Shown: in pieces, positions 9,555-15,632 of the stretch
How the letters are laid out: each line of letters begins with the position of its first letter
Numbering within the stretch: position 1 is the first letter of the stretch
Source: Chitinophaga sp.
GTDB taxonomy: Bacteria > Bacteroidota > Bacteroidia > Chitinophagales > Chitinophagaceae
DNA: 64,000 nt
Reading direction: 5' to 3'
Assembly: GCF_019236475.1 (NCBI RefSeq)
Contig: NZ_JAFAIX010000002.1
Location: forward strand, 1-64,000
Translations under genes and position numbers: made by a program
Notes under the pieces: generated by a model
Told to the model about the DNA's origin: nothing
What the model saw: only the letters and a program-made list of their open reading frames with translations
Databases searched by the model: none

Positions 9555-9866
9555 ATGGACAGAATCGCACAGTTGAAGCAGTTCCTAGAAAGCAGTCCGA
9601 ATGACAGCTTTCTGAAACATGCCCTGGCCTTGGAATACATCAAATTGGGAGACGATACAACCGCCAGGAAACTATTTGAAGAGCTGTTGGCCCACGAACC
9701 AGGATACACCGGTTCCTATTATCACCTGGGCAAACTGTTGGAAAGAATGGGGGATCCTACCGCAGCTATCAGCACCTATGAAAAAGGTATGGCCATGGCG
9801 AAAGCAGCCAATGAAAGACATACCTACAATGAACTCCAGTCTGCGTACGAAGACCTGGTTTATTAA
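9555..9866 (+). CDS. Small tetratricopeptide-repeat protein
   Basis: The 103-residue protein has about two and a half TPR units. DSFLKHALALEYIKLGDDTTA, PGYTGSYYHLGKLLERMGDP and the following helix show TPR spacing with conserved A, G, Y and P positions. There is no signal peptide, so a cytoplasmic adaptor is likely. The gene ends 15 bases before tilS and is probably co-transcribed with it. Function is unknown; such proteins often mediate protein-protein contacts. Confidence 0.85.
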   Translation: MDRIAQLKQFLESSPNDSFLKHALALEYIKLGDDTTARKLFEELLAHEPGYTGSYYHLGKLLERMGDPTAAISTYEKGMAMAKAANERHTYNELQSAYEDLVY

Positions 9867-9881
9867 TCCAATCCGACTAAA

Positions 9882-11216
9882 ATGCCGCATCAATTGCTGA
9901 ATAACTTTCTCAACTTTATAAAAGAACACCTCCTGTTCGATCCCTCTCAGAAAATACTGCTAGCCGTTAGTGGTGGGGTCGACTCAATGGTGATGGCCTG
10001 CCTCTTCAAAGAAGCTGGATTCCAGGCCGGTATTGCCCACTGTAATTTTCAACTCCGCGATGAGGAGTCTGTCAGAGATGAAGCTTTCGTAAAAGAACTG
10101 GCTGCCAAACTCGACCTGCCCCTCCATGAAGTCCGCTTCAACACGGCGGAATATGCGGCTACTCATAAGGTATCTATCCAAATCGCTGCCAGGGAACTCC
10201 GCTATAAATGGCTGGAAGAAATCCGCGCTGCTAACGGTTACGCCTATATCGCCACGGCCCACCATCTACAAGATAGCGTGGAAACAGCCCTCATGAATTT
10301 CGCCAAAGGTACCGGCATTGCCGGCCTACACGGTATTCTGCCGAAAGCGGATAAAATTATCCGACCATTACTTTTTGCGGAAAAAGATACGCTGATCGCC
10401 TGGGCGGTACGCCGACAACTCTCTTACGTGGAAGATAGCTCCAATGCAACGGATAAGTATACACGTAATTTCTTCCGTCACCAGGTGATTCCTGTCATGC
10501 AAGAAAGTATTCCTGCTGCGGTGAGAAATATGGCGGCCAGCATTGAGAAAATTAAAGAGGCGGAAATGCTTTACCAAGAAGCATTACAGCGCCATCGCAA
10601 AGCACTGCTCACAAAATCCGGCGATAACTGGATGATCCCAGTGCTCAAAATGAAAAAGGTAGTACCCCTGCAAACCATTGCCTGGGAGATATTCCGCGAG
10701 TTCGGCTGCTCTTCGGCGCAATTGCAACAGGTAATCAGTTTACTCGACAGCGAATCCGGCAAATTCGTGGAAACTGCCACCCACCGCATTATCCGTAACC
10801 GCGCTTGGTTGCTCATTACGGCATTACAGGAAGATAATGCGCCTGTAATCGTGATCAACGAAGAACAAGGGCATGTACATTTTGGCGGCGGACAATTACA
10901 ACTCCGCCTGCAAGACAAAAATGGCACCATCCCTCAATCAGCCGATATCGCCTGGATGGATGCGGCACAGGTACGTTTCCCCATTATCCTACGTAAATGG
11001 AAACAGGGAGATTATTTCTATCCACTGGGCATGCGGAAGAAAAAGAAGCTGAGTAGATTCTTTATTGACCAGAAACTGTCTTTACCAGAAAAAGAAAAGG
11101 TCTGGGTACTGGAATCTCAGAAAAGAATTATCTGGGTGGTGGGGATGAGAATAGATGATCGGGTTAAAATGCTCGCGTCTACCGAAAAAATACTTTCTAT
11201 ACAACTCTCTAAATAA
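9882..11216 (+). CDS. tilS: tRNA(Ile)-lysidine synthetase
   Basis: The 444-residue protein has the ATP PP-loop SGGVDS at residues 30-35. A TilS/MesJ core follows (ATAHHLQDSVETALMNFAKGTGIAGLHGI), then the C-terminal substrate domain with the WKQGDYFYPLGM-type motif. It uses ATP and lysine to convert C34 of tRNA-Ile(CAU) to lysidine so that AUA codons are read as Ile. Length is normal for the family. It sits just downstream of a small TPR gene. Confidence 0.96.
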   Translation: MPHQLLNNFLNFIKEHLLFDPSQKILLAVSGGVDSMVMACLFKEAGFQAGIAHCNFQLRDEESVRDEAFVKELAAKLDLPLHEVRFNTAEYAATHKVSIQIAARELRYKWLEEIRAANGYAYIATAHHLQDSVETALMNFAKGTGIAGLHGILPKADKIIRPLLFAEKDTLIAWAVRRQLSYVEDSSNATDKYTRNFFRHQVIPVMQESIPAAVRNMAASIEKIKEAEMLYQEALQRHRKALLTKSGDNWMIPVLKMKKVVPLQTIAWEIFREFGCSSAQLQQVISLLDSESGKFVETATHRIIRNRAWLLITALQEDNAPVIVINEEQGHVHFGGGQLQLRLQDKNGTIPQSADIAWMDAAQVRFPIILRKWKQGDYFYPLGMRKKKKLSRFFIDQKLSLPEKEKVWVLESQKRIIWVVGMRIDDRVKMLASTEKILSIQLSK

Positions 11217-11266
11217 CAAATGCGCTTGATACCATTTGATTACAAATACTAGAAAGCCTTCAATTA

Positions 11267-11296
11267 TTGTAATGAATTGCTTTTGAACTAATTTTG
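11267..11296 (+). promoter_or_regulatory. Promoter of the isochorismatase-fold hydrolase gene
   Basis: TTG at 11267-11269 and TAATTTTG at 11289-11296 are separated by 19 bp, fitting the Bacteroidota -33/-7 layout. The ATG follows at 11320. Confidence 0.7.
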
Positions 11297-11319
11297 CAGT
11301 CGAATTAAAAAATTGAATT

Positions 11320-11892
11320 ATGAGCTCGCCGCAAACTATTCCAGCACTGTTGGTTATTGATGTGCAAAAAGGATTTGACGTGATATCGCATTGGGGAACT
11401 GAAAGGAATAATCCAATGGCGGAAACAAATATTAATATTCTTTTGCATTTTTTCCGAAGTAATAAATTCCCAATTTTCCATATTAAACATTGCTCGACAG
11501 AAGCTAATTCTCCACTTAGAGAAGGCCATCCAGGTAATGATTTTAAGGAGGAAGCAATGCCACATGAAAACGAAGTGGTCATTAAGAAGGCGGTAAACAG
11601 CGCATTTATTGGAACGGACTTGAAAAGCCGACTCGATGAAGAAGGGATAAAGTCATTAGTAATAGTGGGCATCACCACTGATCAATGTGTATCCACTACC
11701 ACTAGAATGGCTGGCAATTATGGTTATAAAACGTATGTTATCCATGATGCCACCGCCACTTTCGATAAAACAGGGATCAACGGCGTGCACTATGATGCCG
11801 AAACGATCCATCAAACCACCTTGGCAAGCATTAATCAAGAATTTGCAGATGTGGTTTCAACAGCGGACATCATTTCCCGCTTTACTGCCTGA
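11320..11892 (+). CDS. Cysteine hydrolase, isochorismatase family
   Basis: The 190-residue protein has the isochorismatase-like fold. The three canonical catalytic residues are visible: Asp14 in LVIDVQKG, Lys90 in the KxxxSAF context, and Cys123 in GITTDQCVSTT. Family members hydrolyse amides such as nicotinamide, N-carbamoyl compounds or isochorismate; the substrate cannot be told from sequence. It has its own promoter (11267-11296) and a shared bidirectional terminator. Confidence 0.9.
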   Translation: MSSPQTIPALLVIDVQKGFDVISHWGTERNNPMAETNINILLHFFRSNKFPIFHIKHCSTEANSPLREGHPGNDFKEEAMPHENEVVIKKAVNSAFIGTDLKSRLDEEGIKSLVIVGITTDQCVSTTTRMAGNYGYKTYVIHDATATFDKTGINGVHYDAETIHQTTLASINQEFADVVSTADIISRFTA

Positions 11893-11910
11893 ATCGTTTA
11901 AATGAAATAA

Positions 11911-11950
11911 AAAAAGCGGAAAGACTTTACCAGCAAGTCTTTCCGCTTTT
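11911..11950. terminator. Bidirectional intrinsic terminator
   Basis: AAAAAGCGGAAAGACTT pairs with AAGTCTTTCCGCTTTT across a 7-base loop. It sits between the converging hydrolase gene (+) and rhomboid gene (-), with A and T tracts that suit both directions. Confidence 0.9.
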
Positions 11951-11966
11951 AACTTTTATAAATAGC

Positions 11967-12578
11967 TTATCTGCCGAAGCTCATTACAGACTGAATGAAC
12001 ATTTGCAACAGTTCTGGACGAAGGAAAATCGGCGCAATAAATCCAAAAATAGCGCCCCATATATGCGCATCATGCCCAATATTATCCATTCCTTTTTTAG
12101 CCATATAGCTGGAATAAACGAGGAATAAAATAGCATATACCACTGCTGGTATACCAAAGGCAAAATAGAGATAGATTTTTTCCCATGGCGCCATCAGGAT
12201 ATTACTGAAAATAACTGCAGATACCGCGCCACTGGCGCCGATGGCCACATAATTACCATCATTCTGATGTTTGAAATATGCAGGGACATTACCCACAATA
12301 ATACCCAACAAGTAAAACAAGACGAAGCCTAGTTTGGTCCCTGTCAGCGCAAAGAGGAGGTACTCTGTATTCTTGCCAAAGAAATACAGGGTCAGCATGT
12401 TAAAAATAAGATGACTATAATCGCCATGGAGGAATCCCGCTGTAACAAAGCGATACCATTGGTTATGATGTTTTACCATATACGGCTGCATACTCATTTT
12501 ATCCCATTGGGAATGATTGCTGAAAGCCGTAATAGAAACCGCACAAGTAATAATAATCAATATCAGGGTAGTAGACAT
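11967..12578 (-). CDS. Rhomboid family intramembrane serine protease
   Basis: The 203-residue protein is built mainly of membrane segments. The rhomboid catalytic dyad is visible as Ser116 in GASGAVS and His172 in AHIWGAIFGF. The conserved HGDYSHLIFNMLTLYFFG segment lies at residues ~51-68. Rhomboids cleave transmembrane helices within the inner membrane; the substrate here is unknown. It lies 29 bases downstream of rlmH on the same strand. Confidence 0.93.
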   Translation of the reverse strand: MSTTLILIIITCAVSITAFSNHSQWDKMSMQPYMVKHHNQWYRFVTAGFLHGDYSHLIFNMLTLYFFGKNTEYLLFALTGTKLGFVLFYLLGIIVGNVPAYFKHQNDGNYVAIGASGAVSAVIFSNILMAPWEKIYLYFAFGIPAVVYAILFLVYSSYMAKKGMDNIGHDAHIWGAIFGFIAPIFLRPELLQMFIQSVMSFGR

Positions 12579-12607
12579 AGATCTTCCGGGTTATTAGACA
12601 AATGTAA

Positions 12608-13081
12608 TTATTGATGGTGATATTTTTCGCGGTTCAATACCGTATACGCACGATATAATTGTTCCGTGAAGATGAGTCGCACCAACTGATGCGGAAATGT
12701 AAGAGGGGAGAGGGACATCGTCATTTGCGCTCTTTGCAAGACTGATTGATCTATCCCAAAAGCGCCGCCTATCAGGATTACCAATTGACGTGTACCTGCG
12801 TTGGTACGTTGCTGGATAAAATCTGAAAATTGCACAGTCGTCATCATCTTTCCTTTTTCATCCAGTGCCAGTAGGTAATCTGTAGGCTGTAACATATCCA
12901 GAATGATTTTAGCCTCTTGTTTTTTTAGTTCTGGAACAGATAAACTGGCCGCTTGCTTCACAGTAGGGATCAATTTCACCTCAAAGTCGACATAATGTTG
13001 TAAACGTTTCTGAAATACTGCCATCCCATCCCTTATATAGGGATCATGCTCTTTTCCTATGCTCCAGAGTTGTACCTTCAC
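12608..13081 (-). CDS. rlmH: 23S rRNA (pseudouridine1915-N3)-methyltransferase
   Basis: The 157-residue SPOUT-class methyltransferase matches the RlmH family length. It has the SAM-binding IGGAFGI knot loop and the conserved C-terminal FPHQLVRLIFTEQLYRAY. It methylates pseudouridine 1915 in helix 69 of 23S rRNA using S-adenosylmethionine. It is probably transcribed with the downstream rhomboid gene. Confidence 0.96.
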   Translation of the reverse strand: MKVQLWSIGKEHDPYIRDGMAVFQKRLQHYVDFEVKLIPTVKQAASLSVPELKKQEAKIILDMLQPTDYLLALDEKGKMMTTVQFSDFIQQRTNAGTRQLVILIGGAFGIDQSVLQRAQMTMSLSPLTFPHQLVRLIFTEQLYRAYTVLNREKYHHQ

Positions 13082-13155
13082 TTGTTGAATTTATTTAATG
13101 ATGATTGTAAAAGTACGTGTAAATCAGAAAATTACAGAAAAAATTTGCCCGGAAA

Positions 13156-13186
13156 TTTGGTGGATTCAAAAAATAATCTACCTTTG
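13156..13186 (+). promoter_or_regulatory. Promoter of tRNA-Arg copy 1
   Basis: TTTG at 13156-13159, exactly 19 bp, then TACCTTTG at 13179-13186. The same layout recurs before tRNA copies 2, 3 and 4. Confidence 0.85.
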
Positions 13187-13207
13187 CAATCCATCCACAA
13201 ATGGAAT

Positions 13208-13281
13208 GGCTGCGTAGCTCAACTGAATAGAGCATCTGACTACGGATCAGAAGGTTTCAGGTTTGAATCCTGACGCGGTCA
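13208..13281 (+). tRNA. tRNA-Arg (anticodon ACG), copy 1
   Basis: The 74-nt cloverleaf has acceptor GGCTGCG/CGCGGTC with discriminator A and D stem GCTC/GAGC. The anticodon arm TCTGA-CTACGGA-TCAGA gives anticodon ACG. The T arm is CAGG-TTTGAAT-CCTG. CCA is not encoded. A hairpin terminator follows. Confidence 0.96.
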
Positions 13282-13292
13282 CAAAAGAGAAT

Positions 13293-13319
13293 AAAAGCCG
13301 CTTTAACAGCGGCTTTTTT
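13293..13319 (+). terminator. Terminator of tRNA-Arg copy 1
   Basis: AAAAGCCGCT pairs with AGCGGCTTTT across a TTAAC loop and ends in a T run. Confidence 0.85.
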
Positions 13320-13341
13320 CATTGTTATCAGGTTCGTTTTT

Positions 13342-13455
13342 CTACTTTAATATTGGCAATCGTATTTCGATACTGAACGACTCCGCGGTGCATTTGGCCC
13401 TGATATTTCCTCCAAGCAACTGCACATTCTTCCGACAAATAAACAATCCTAGTAG
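13342..13455 (-). pseudogene. 3' remnant of a sensor histidine kinase gene
   Basis: On the minus strand, from about 13455 to the TAG at 13344-13342, the frame reads LGLFICRKNVQLLGGN and ends SFSIEIRLPILK. This is the last ~37 residues of a histidine-kinase ATPase domain starting at the G2 box (GLGL). Everything upstream, including the H, N and G1 boxes, is missing. The break falls at ~13450-13457, exactly where the remnant XRE gene on the other strand begins. It is a dead fragment with no start codon. Confidence 0.75.
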
Positions 13456-13643
13456 GGGTTAGGGTGCGCTATATGCGTGCGCGCAAAGGCCTTTCTACGA
13501 GGGAATTTGCTGATACTGCGGGTATTTCATTTTCCCAGGTGTGGAGTATTGAATCCGGTGCCGGCAATCCTACCATTGGCACGCTGGATGCGATTGTGAA
13601 GGTGTTTAATCTCTCTCTTGCCGAGTTGTTGAAGGATATTTAA
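13456..13643 (+). pseudogene. 5'-truncated XRE-type HTH regulator remnant
   Basis: The frame reads RVRYMRARKGLSTREFADTA, then GISFSQVWSIESGAGNPTIG and ends LAELLKDI with TAA at 13641-13643. This is almost a whole Cro/C1-type HTH domain, starting mid helix 1. An ATG at 13473 could give a 56-residue product. The upstream sequence belongs to the inverted kinase remnant, so the native start is lost. It is probably a pseudogene; leftover expression cannot be ruled out. Confidence 0.65.
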
Positions 13644-13678
13644 CCATCATTTGTAGTACAACTGTAGCGGAATTATTT

Positions 13679-13699
13679 CGGGAGACACGTGTCTCTCCG
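13679..13699. repeat. Short palindrome GAGACACGTGTCTC
   Basis: A perfect 14-nt palindrome at 13682-13695 is flanked by CGG and CCG. A related but imperfect sequence with GGGAGA and CGTGTCT occurs at 13933-13954, and GGGAGACACGTCT at 39687-39699. It may be a small dispersed element or a binding site. Confidence 0.45.
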
Positions 13700-13727
13700 A
13701 ATGCTGTTGTTATACCTTACATCAAAT

Positions 13728-13862
13728 TTATTTACCGGTAAAAAGATAATACAGCATTTGCTTGAAGGCAGGATAGTATTTTACCATCAGTGGTGAAAGA
13801 AAAACAATGGCCATTACGATAGCAATTGTGAGAATAGGGTGTTGGTTTTTTTTCCGGGTCAT
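13728..13862 (-). CDS. Small hypothetical single-pass membrane protein (44 aa)
   Basis: ATG at 13862-13860, TAA at 13730-13728. The product starts MTRKKNQHP, then has a hydrophobic stretch ILTIAIVMAIVFLSPLM of transmembrane length, and ends YYLFTGK. A basic N-terminus followed by one helix is typical of real small membrane proteins. I recognise no family, and the only support is the shape of the product, so it could be a chance frame. Confidence 0.4.
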   Translation of the reverse strand: MTRKKNQHPILTIAIVMAIVFLSPLMVKYYPAFKQMLYYLFTGK

Positions 13863-14099
13863 AGTAGCAAGTTAATTATTTGTCGGCATTATGATGTAAA
13901 TATTTTCGGTATTTTTTTGTGAATGCAGATATCGGGAGATGCGTGTCTGTCGGGATGGAGCGGGCAATCCATGATACATTCGATGCTGAAGTTATCATGC
14001 AAAAAAATATACACGATTGCTGTAATGAATCCTCATGATAATATTCATCTTTGGAGTACTTATAGGATCTTGTTATACTAAACTGTGCAACTAACTGCA

Positions 14100-14603
14100 A
14101 TGAATATACTAAAAGAGGAAACGAAGCATATAGCAGATGTCCAGCGAGTGGTGACAGCCGCCTTTGGCCGTGCGGAAGAAGCGCAACTGGTAGCAGCATT
14201 GCGCCATAGTAATGCTTTTATCCCGGAGTTATCCCTTGTGGCAGTAGAAGGGGAGCAGGTAACAGGTCATATCCTGTTTACCCGCTGTAGTATAGGTAAT
14301 TCCAGGTTGCCCGTTTTGGCATTAGCGCCAGTAGCTGTTTTGCCAGATCAACAACGGAAGGGCATCGGGGAAGCCCTCATCCTAGCAGGTTTAAGAAAGG
14401 CTAAGGAACTGGGTTTTAAAGCAGTTATTGTACTCGGGCATGCCGAATATTACCCCACGTTTGGATTTGTACCCACAGATAAATGGAACATCCGTGCACC
14501 TTTTGATGTACCTCCCGAAAATTTTATGGCGCTGGAATTAGTGCCTGGGGCCCTGGAACATACCTCGGGCGTGGTGGCTTATGCTCCTGAATTTGGTATC
14601 TGA
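14100..14603 (+). CDS. GNAT family N-acetyltransferase
   Basis: The 167-residue product from the ATG at 14100 has the GNAT acetyl-CoA loop in LAPVAVLPDQQRKGIGEALI (Q/RxxGxG/A type), followed by FKAVIVLGHAEYYPTFGF. This resembles YhbS-like predicted acetyltransferases. A GTG five codons upstream (14085) is possible but less likely. The acceptor substrate is unknown. It stands alone between the deletion scar and the tRNA array. Confidence 0.9.
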   Translation: MNILKEETKHIADVQRVVTAAFGRAEEAQLVAALRHSNAFIPELSLVAVEGEQVTGHILFTRCSIGNSRLPVLALAPVAVLPDQQRKGIGEALILAGLRKAKELGFKAVIVLGHAEYYPTFGFVPTDKWNIRAPFDVPPENFMALELVPGALEHTSGVVAYAPEFGI

Positions 14604-14733
14604 TGAATTTTGCACACCGGATCAAAAAAAGTTTATACTGCTGAAAGGTTGTGCTAGCGGGTATTTGGGTGTAATTTATTACTTCGTATATGGGTTGACG
14701 GTAGTGACAAAATTTAAAAATGTCTGAAAAAAA

Positions 14734-14764
14734 TTTGTCAAATTAAAAACTAATCCTACATTTG
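14734..14764 (+). promoter_or_regulatory. Promoter of tRNA-Arg copy 2
   Basis: TTTG at 14734-14737, 19 bp, TACATTTG at 14757-14764. Confidence 0.85.
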
Positions 14765-14784
14765 CATCCCGTTTAACACGGTAC

Positions 14785-14858
14785 GGCTGCGTAGCTCAAC
14801 TGAATAGAGCATCTGACTACGGATCAGAAGGTTTCAGGTTTGAATCCTGACGCGGTCA
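14785..14858 (+). tRNA. tRNA-Arg (anticodon ACG), copy 2
   Basis: Identical to copy 1 over all 74 nt by eye, with the same anticodon loop CTACGGA and no encoded CCA. It has its own promoter (14734-14764) and terminator (14865-14896). Confidence 0.96.
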
Positions 14859-14864
14859 CAAAGC

Positions 14865-14896
14865 AAAAATGCTGCACTGGCTGCAGCATTTTTTTT
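14865..14896 (+). terminator. Terminator of tRNA-Arg copy 2
   Basis: AAAAATGCTGCA pairs with TGCAGCATTTTT across a short loop and runs into T residues. Confidence 0.85.
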
Positions 14897-14949
14897 CAAA
14901 AGCTCTTTATCTGATAAATAATAATCAATCATAAAAAATTGAAAATTAA

Positions 14950-14980
14950 TTTGTTAGATTGAAAAAAATATTTACTTTTG
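14950..14980 (+). promoter_or_regulatory. Promoter of tRNA-Arg copy 3
   Basis: TTTG at 14950-14953, 19 bp, TACTTTTG at 14973-14980. Confidence 0.8.
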
Positions 14981-15001
14981 TCCTCCTTTCAATAGGGAAA
15001 T

Positions 15002-15075
15002 GGCTGCGTAGCTCAACTGAATAGAGCATCTGACTACGGATCAGAAGGTTTCAGGTTTGAATCCTGACGCGGTCA
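15002..15075 (+). tRNA. tRNA-Arg (anticodon ACG), copy 3
   Basis: 74 nt, same sequence as copies 1 and 2 by eye, anticodon ACG, CCA not encoded. It is flanked by its own promoter and terminator. Confidence 0.96.
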
Positions 15076-15083
15076 CAAATAAA

Positions 15084-15115
15084 AAAATGCTGCACTTAGT
15101 TGCAGCATTTTTTTT
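15084..15115 (+). terminator. Terminator of tRNA-Arg copy 3
   Basis: AATGCTGCA pairs with TGCAGCATT around CTTAGT, followed by a run of T. Confidence 0.85.
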
Positions 15116-15169
15116 CGAAAAGCTCTTAATCTGGTAAATGATTTTCAATCATAATTAATTGAAAATAAA

Positions 15170-15200
15170 TTTGTTAGATCGAAATTAGTTTTTACATTTG
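15170..15200 (+). promoter_or_regulatory. Promoter of tRNA-Arg copies 4 and 5
   Basis: TTTG at 15170-15173, 19 bp, TACATTTG at 15193-15200. Copy 5 starts only 9 bases after copy 4 and has no promoter of its own, so both are probably one transcript. Confidence 0.85.
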
Positions 15201-15221
15201 CACCCCCTTCCATAGGGTAAT

Positions 15222-15295
15222 GGCTTCGTAGCTCAACTGAATAGAGCATCTGACTACGGATCAGAAGGTTTCTGGTTTGAATCCAGACGAGGTCA
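15222..15295 (+). tRNA. tRNA-Arg (anticodon ACG), copy 4, diverged
   Basis: 74 nt with anticodon ACG. The acceptor stem carries a compensated change: T5-A68 (GGCTTCG/CGAGGTC) instead of G5-C68. The T stem reads CTGG/CCAG instead of CAGG/CCTG, again compensated. Unlike the other copies, CCA follows the discriminator A in the genome. Confidence 0.95.
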
Positions 15296-15304
15296 CCACA
15301 TACT

Positions 15305-15378
15305 GGCTGCGTAGCTCAACTGAATAGAGCATTTGACTACGGATCAAAAGGTTTCTGGTTTGAATCCAGACGCGGTCA
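15305..15378 (+). tRNA. tRNA-Arg (anticodon ACG), copy 5, diverged
   Basis: 74 nt with anticodon ACG. The anticodon stem is TTTGA/TCAAA where the others have TCTGA/TCAGA, a compensated C-G to T-A change. The T stem is CTGG/CCAG as in copy 4. CCA is not encoded. It is followed by the terminator at 15384-15420. Confidence 0.95.
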
Positions 15379-15383
15379 CACAC

Positions 15384-15420
15384 AAAGGGCATCAACTTAT
15401 ATGTTGATGCCCTTTTTTTT
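15384..15420 (+). terminator. Terminator of the tRNA-Arg copy 4-5 transcript
   Basis: AAAGGGCATCAAC pairs with GTTGATGCCCTTT across a TTATAT loop, followed by further T residues. Confidence 0.9.
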
Positions 15421-15632
15421 GTTGTCTTATTTTCATCCCACAAGGGGAGGCATTATAACTTATAAATCTGCCCTGTTTGAGCACCTTCAATAATTAATAA
15501 AAAACACTTCTTCAAACATATGCAAAATTGAAAGCTGTCCACAGTTGTAGGCCGGCATCCATAGAAAACTATTATGCCCCACTGGTCCTCAGAATGTTTA
15601 CATTTCCCCAAAAATTTCCTTACATTTCCTCA

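Larger units (their letters stand above)
14785..15221 (+). repeat. Tandem duplication of tRNA-Arg + terminator + next promoter (two units of 217 and 220 bp)
   Basis: Unit one (14785-15001) and unit two (15002-15221) both contain a tRNA-Arg, a hairpin built on AATGCTGCA/TGCAGCATT, a conserved AAAAGCTCTT block, and the promoter of the next tRNA with TTTGTTAGAT. The spacers have drifted while the tRNA and promoter cores are kept. Confidence 0.85.

Noticed and set aside
13208..15378. tRNA array as an integration hotspot for a mobile island
   Set aside because: No integrase, direct-repeat attachment pair or foreign gene block is seen; only duplicated tRNA units and a small deletion scar.
15261..15443. 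60-codon minus-strand frame
   Set aside because: It lies across tRNA-Arg copies 4 and 5 and their terminator.
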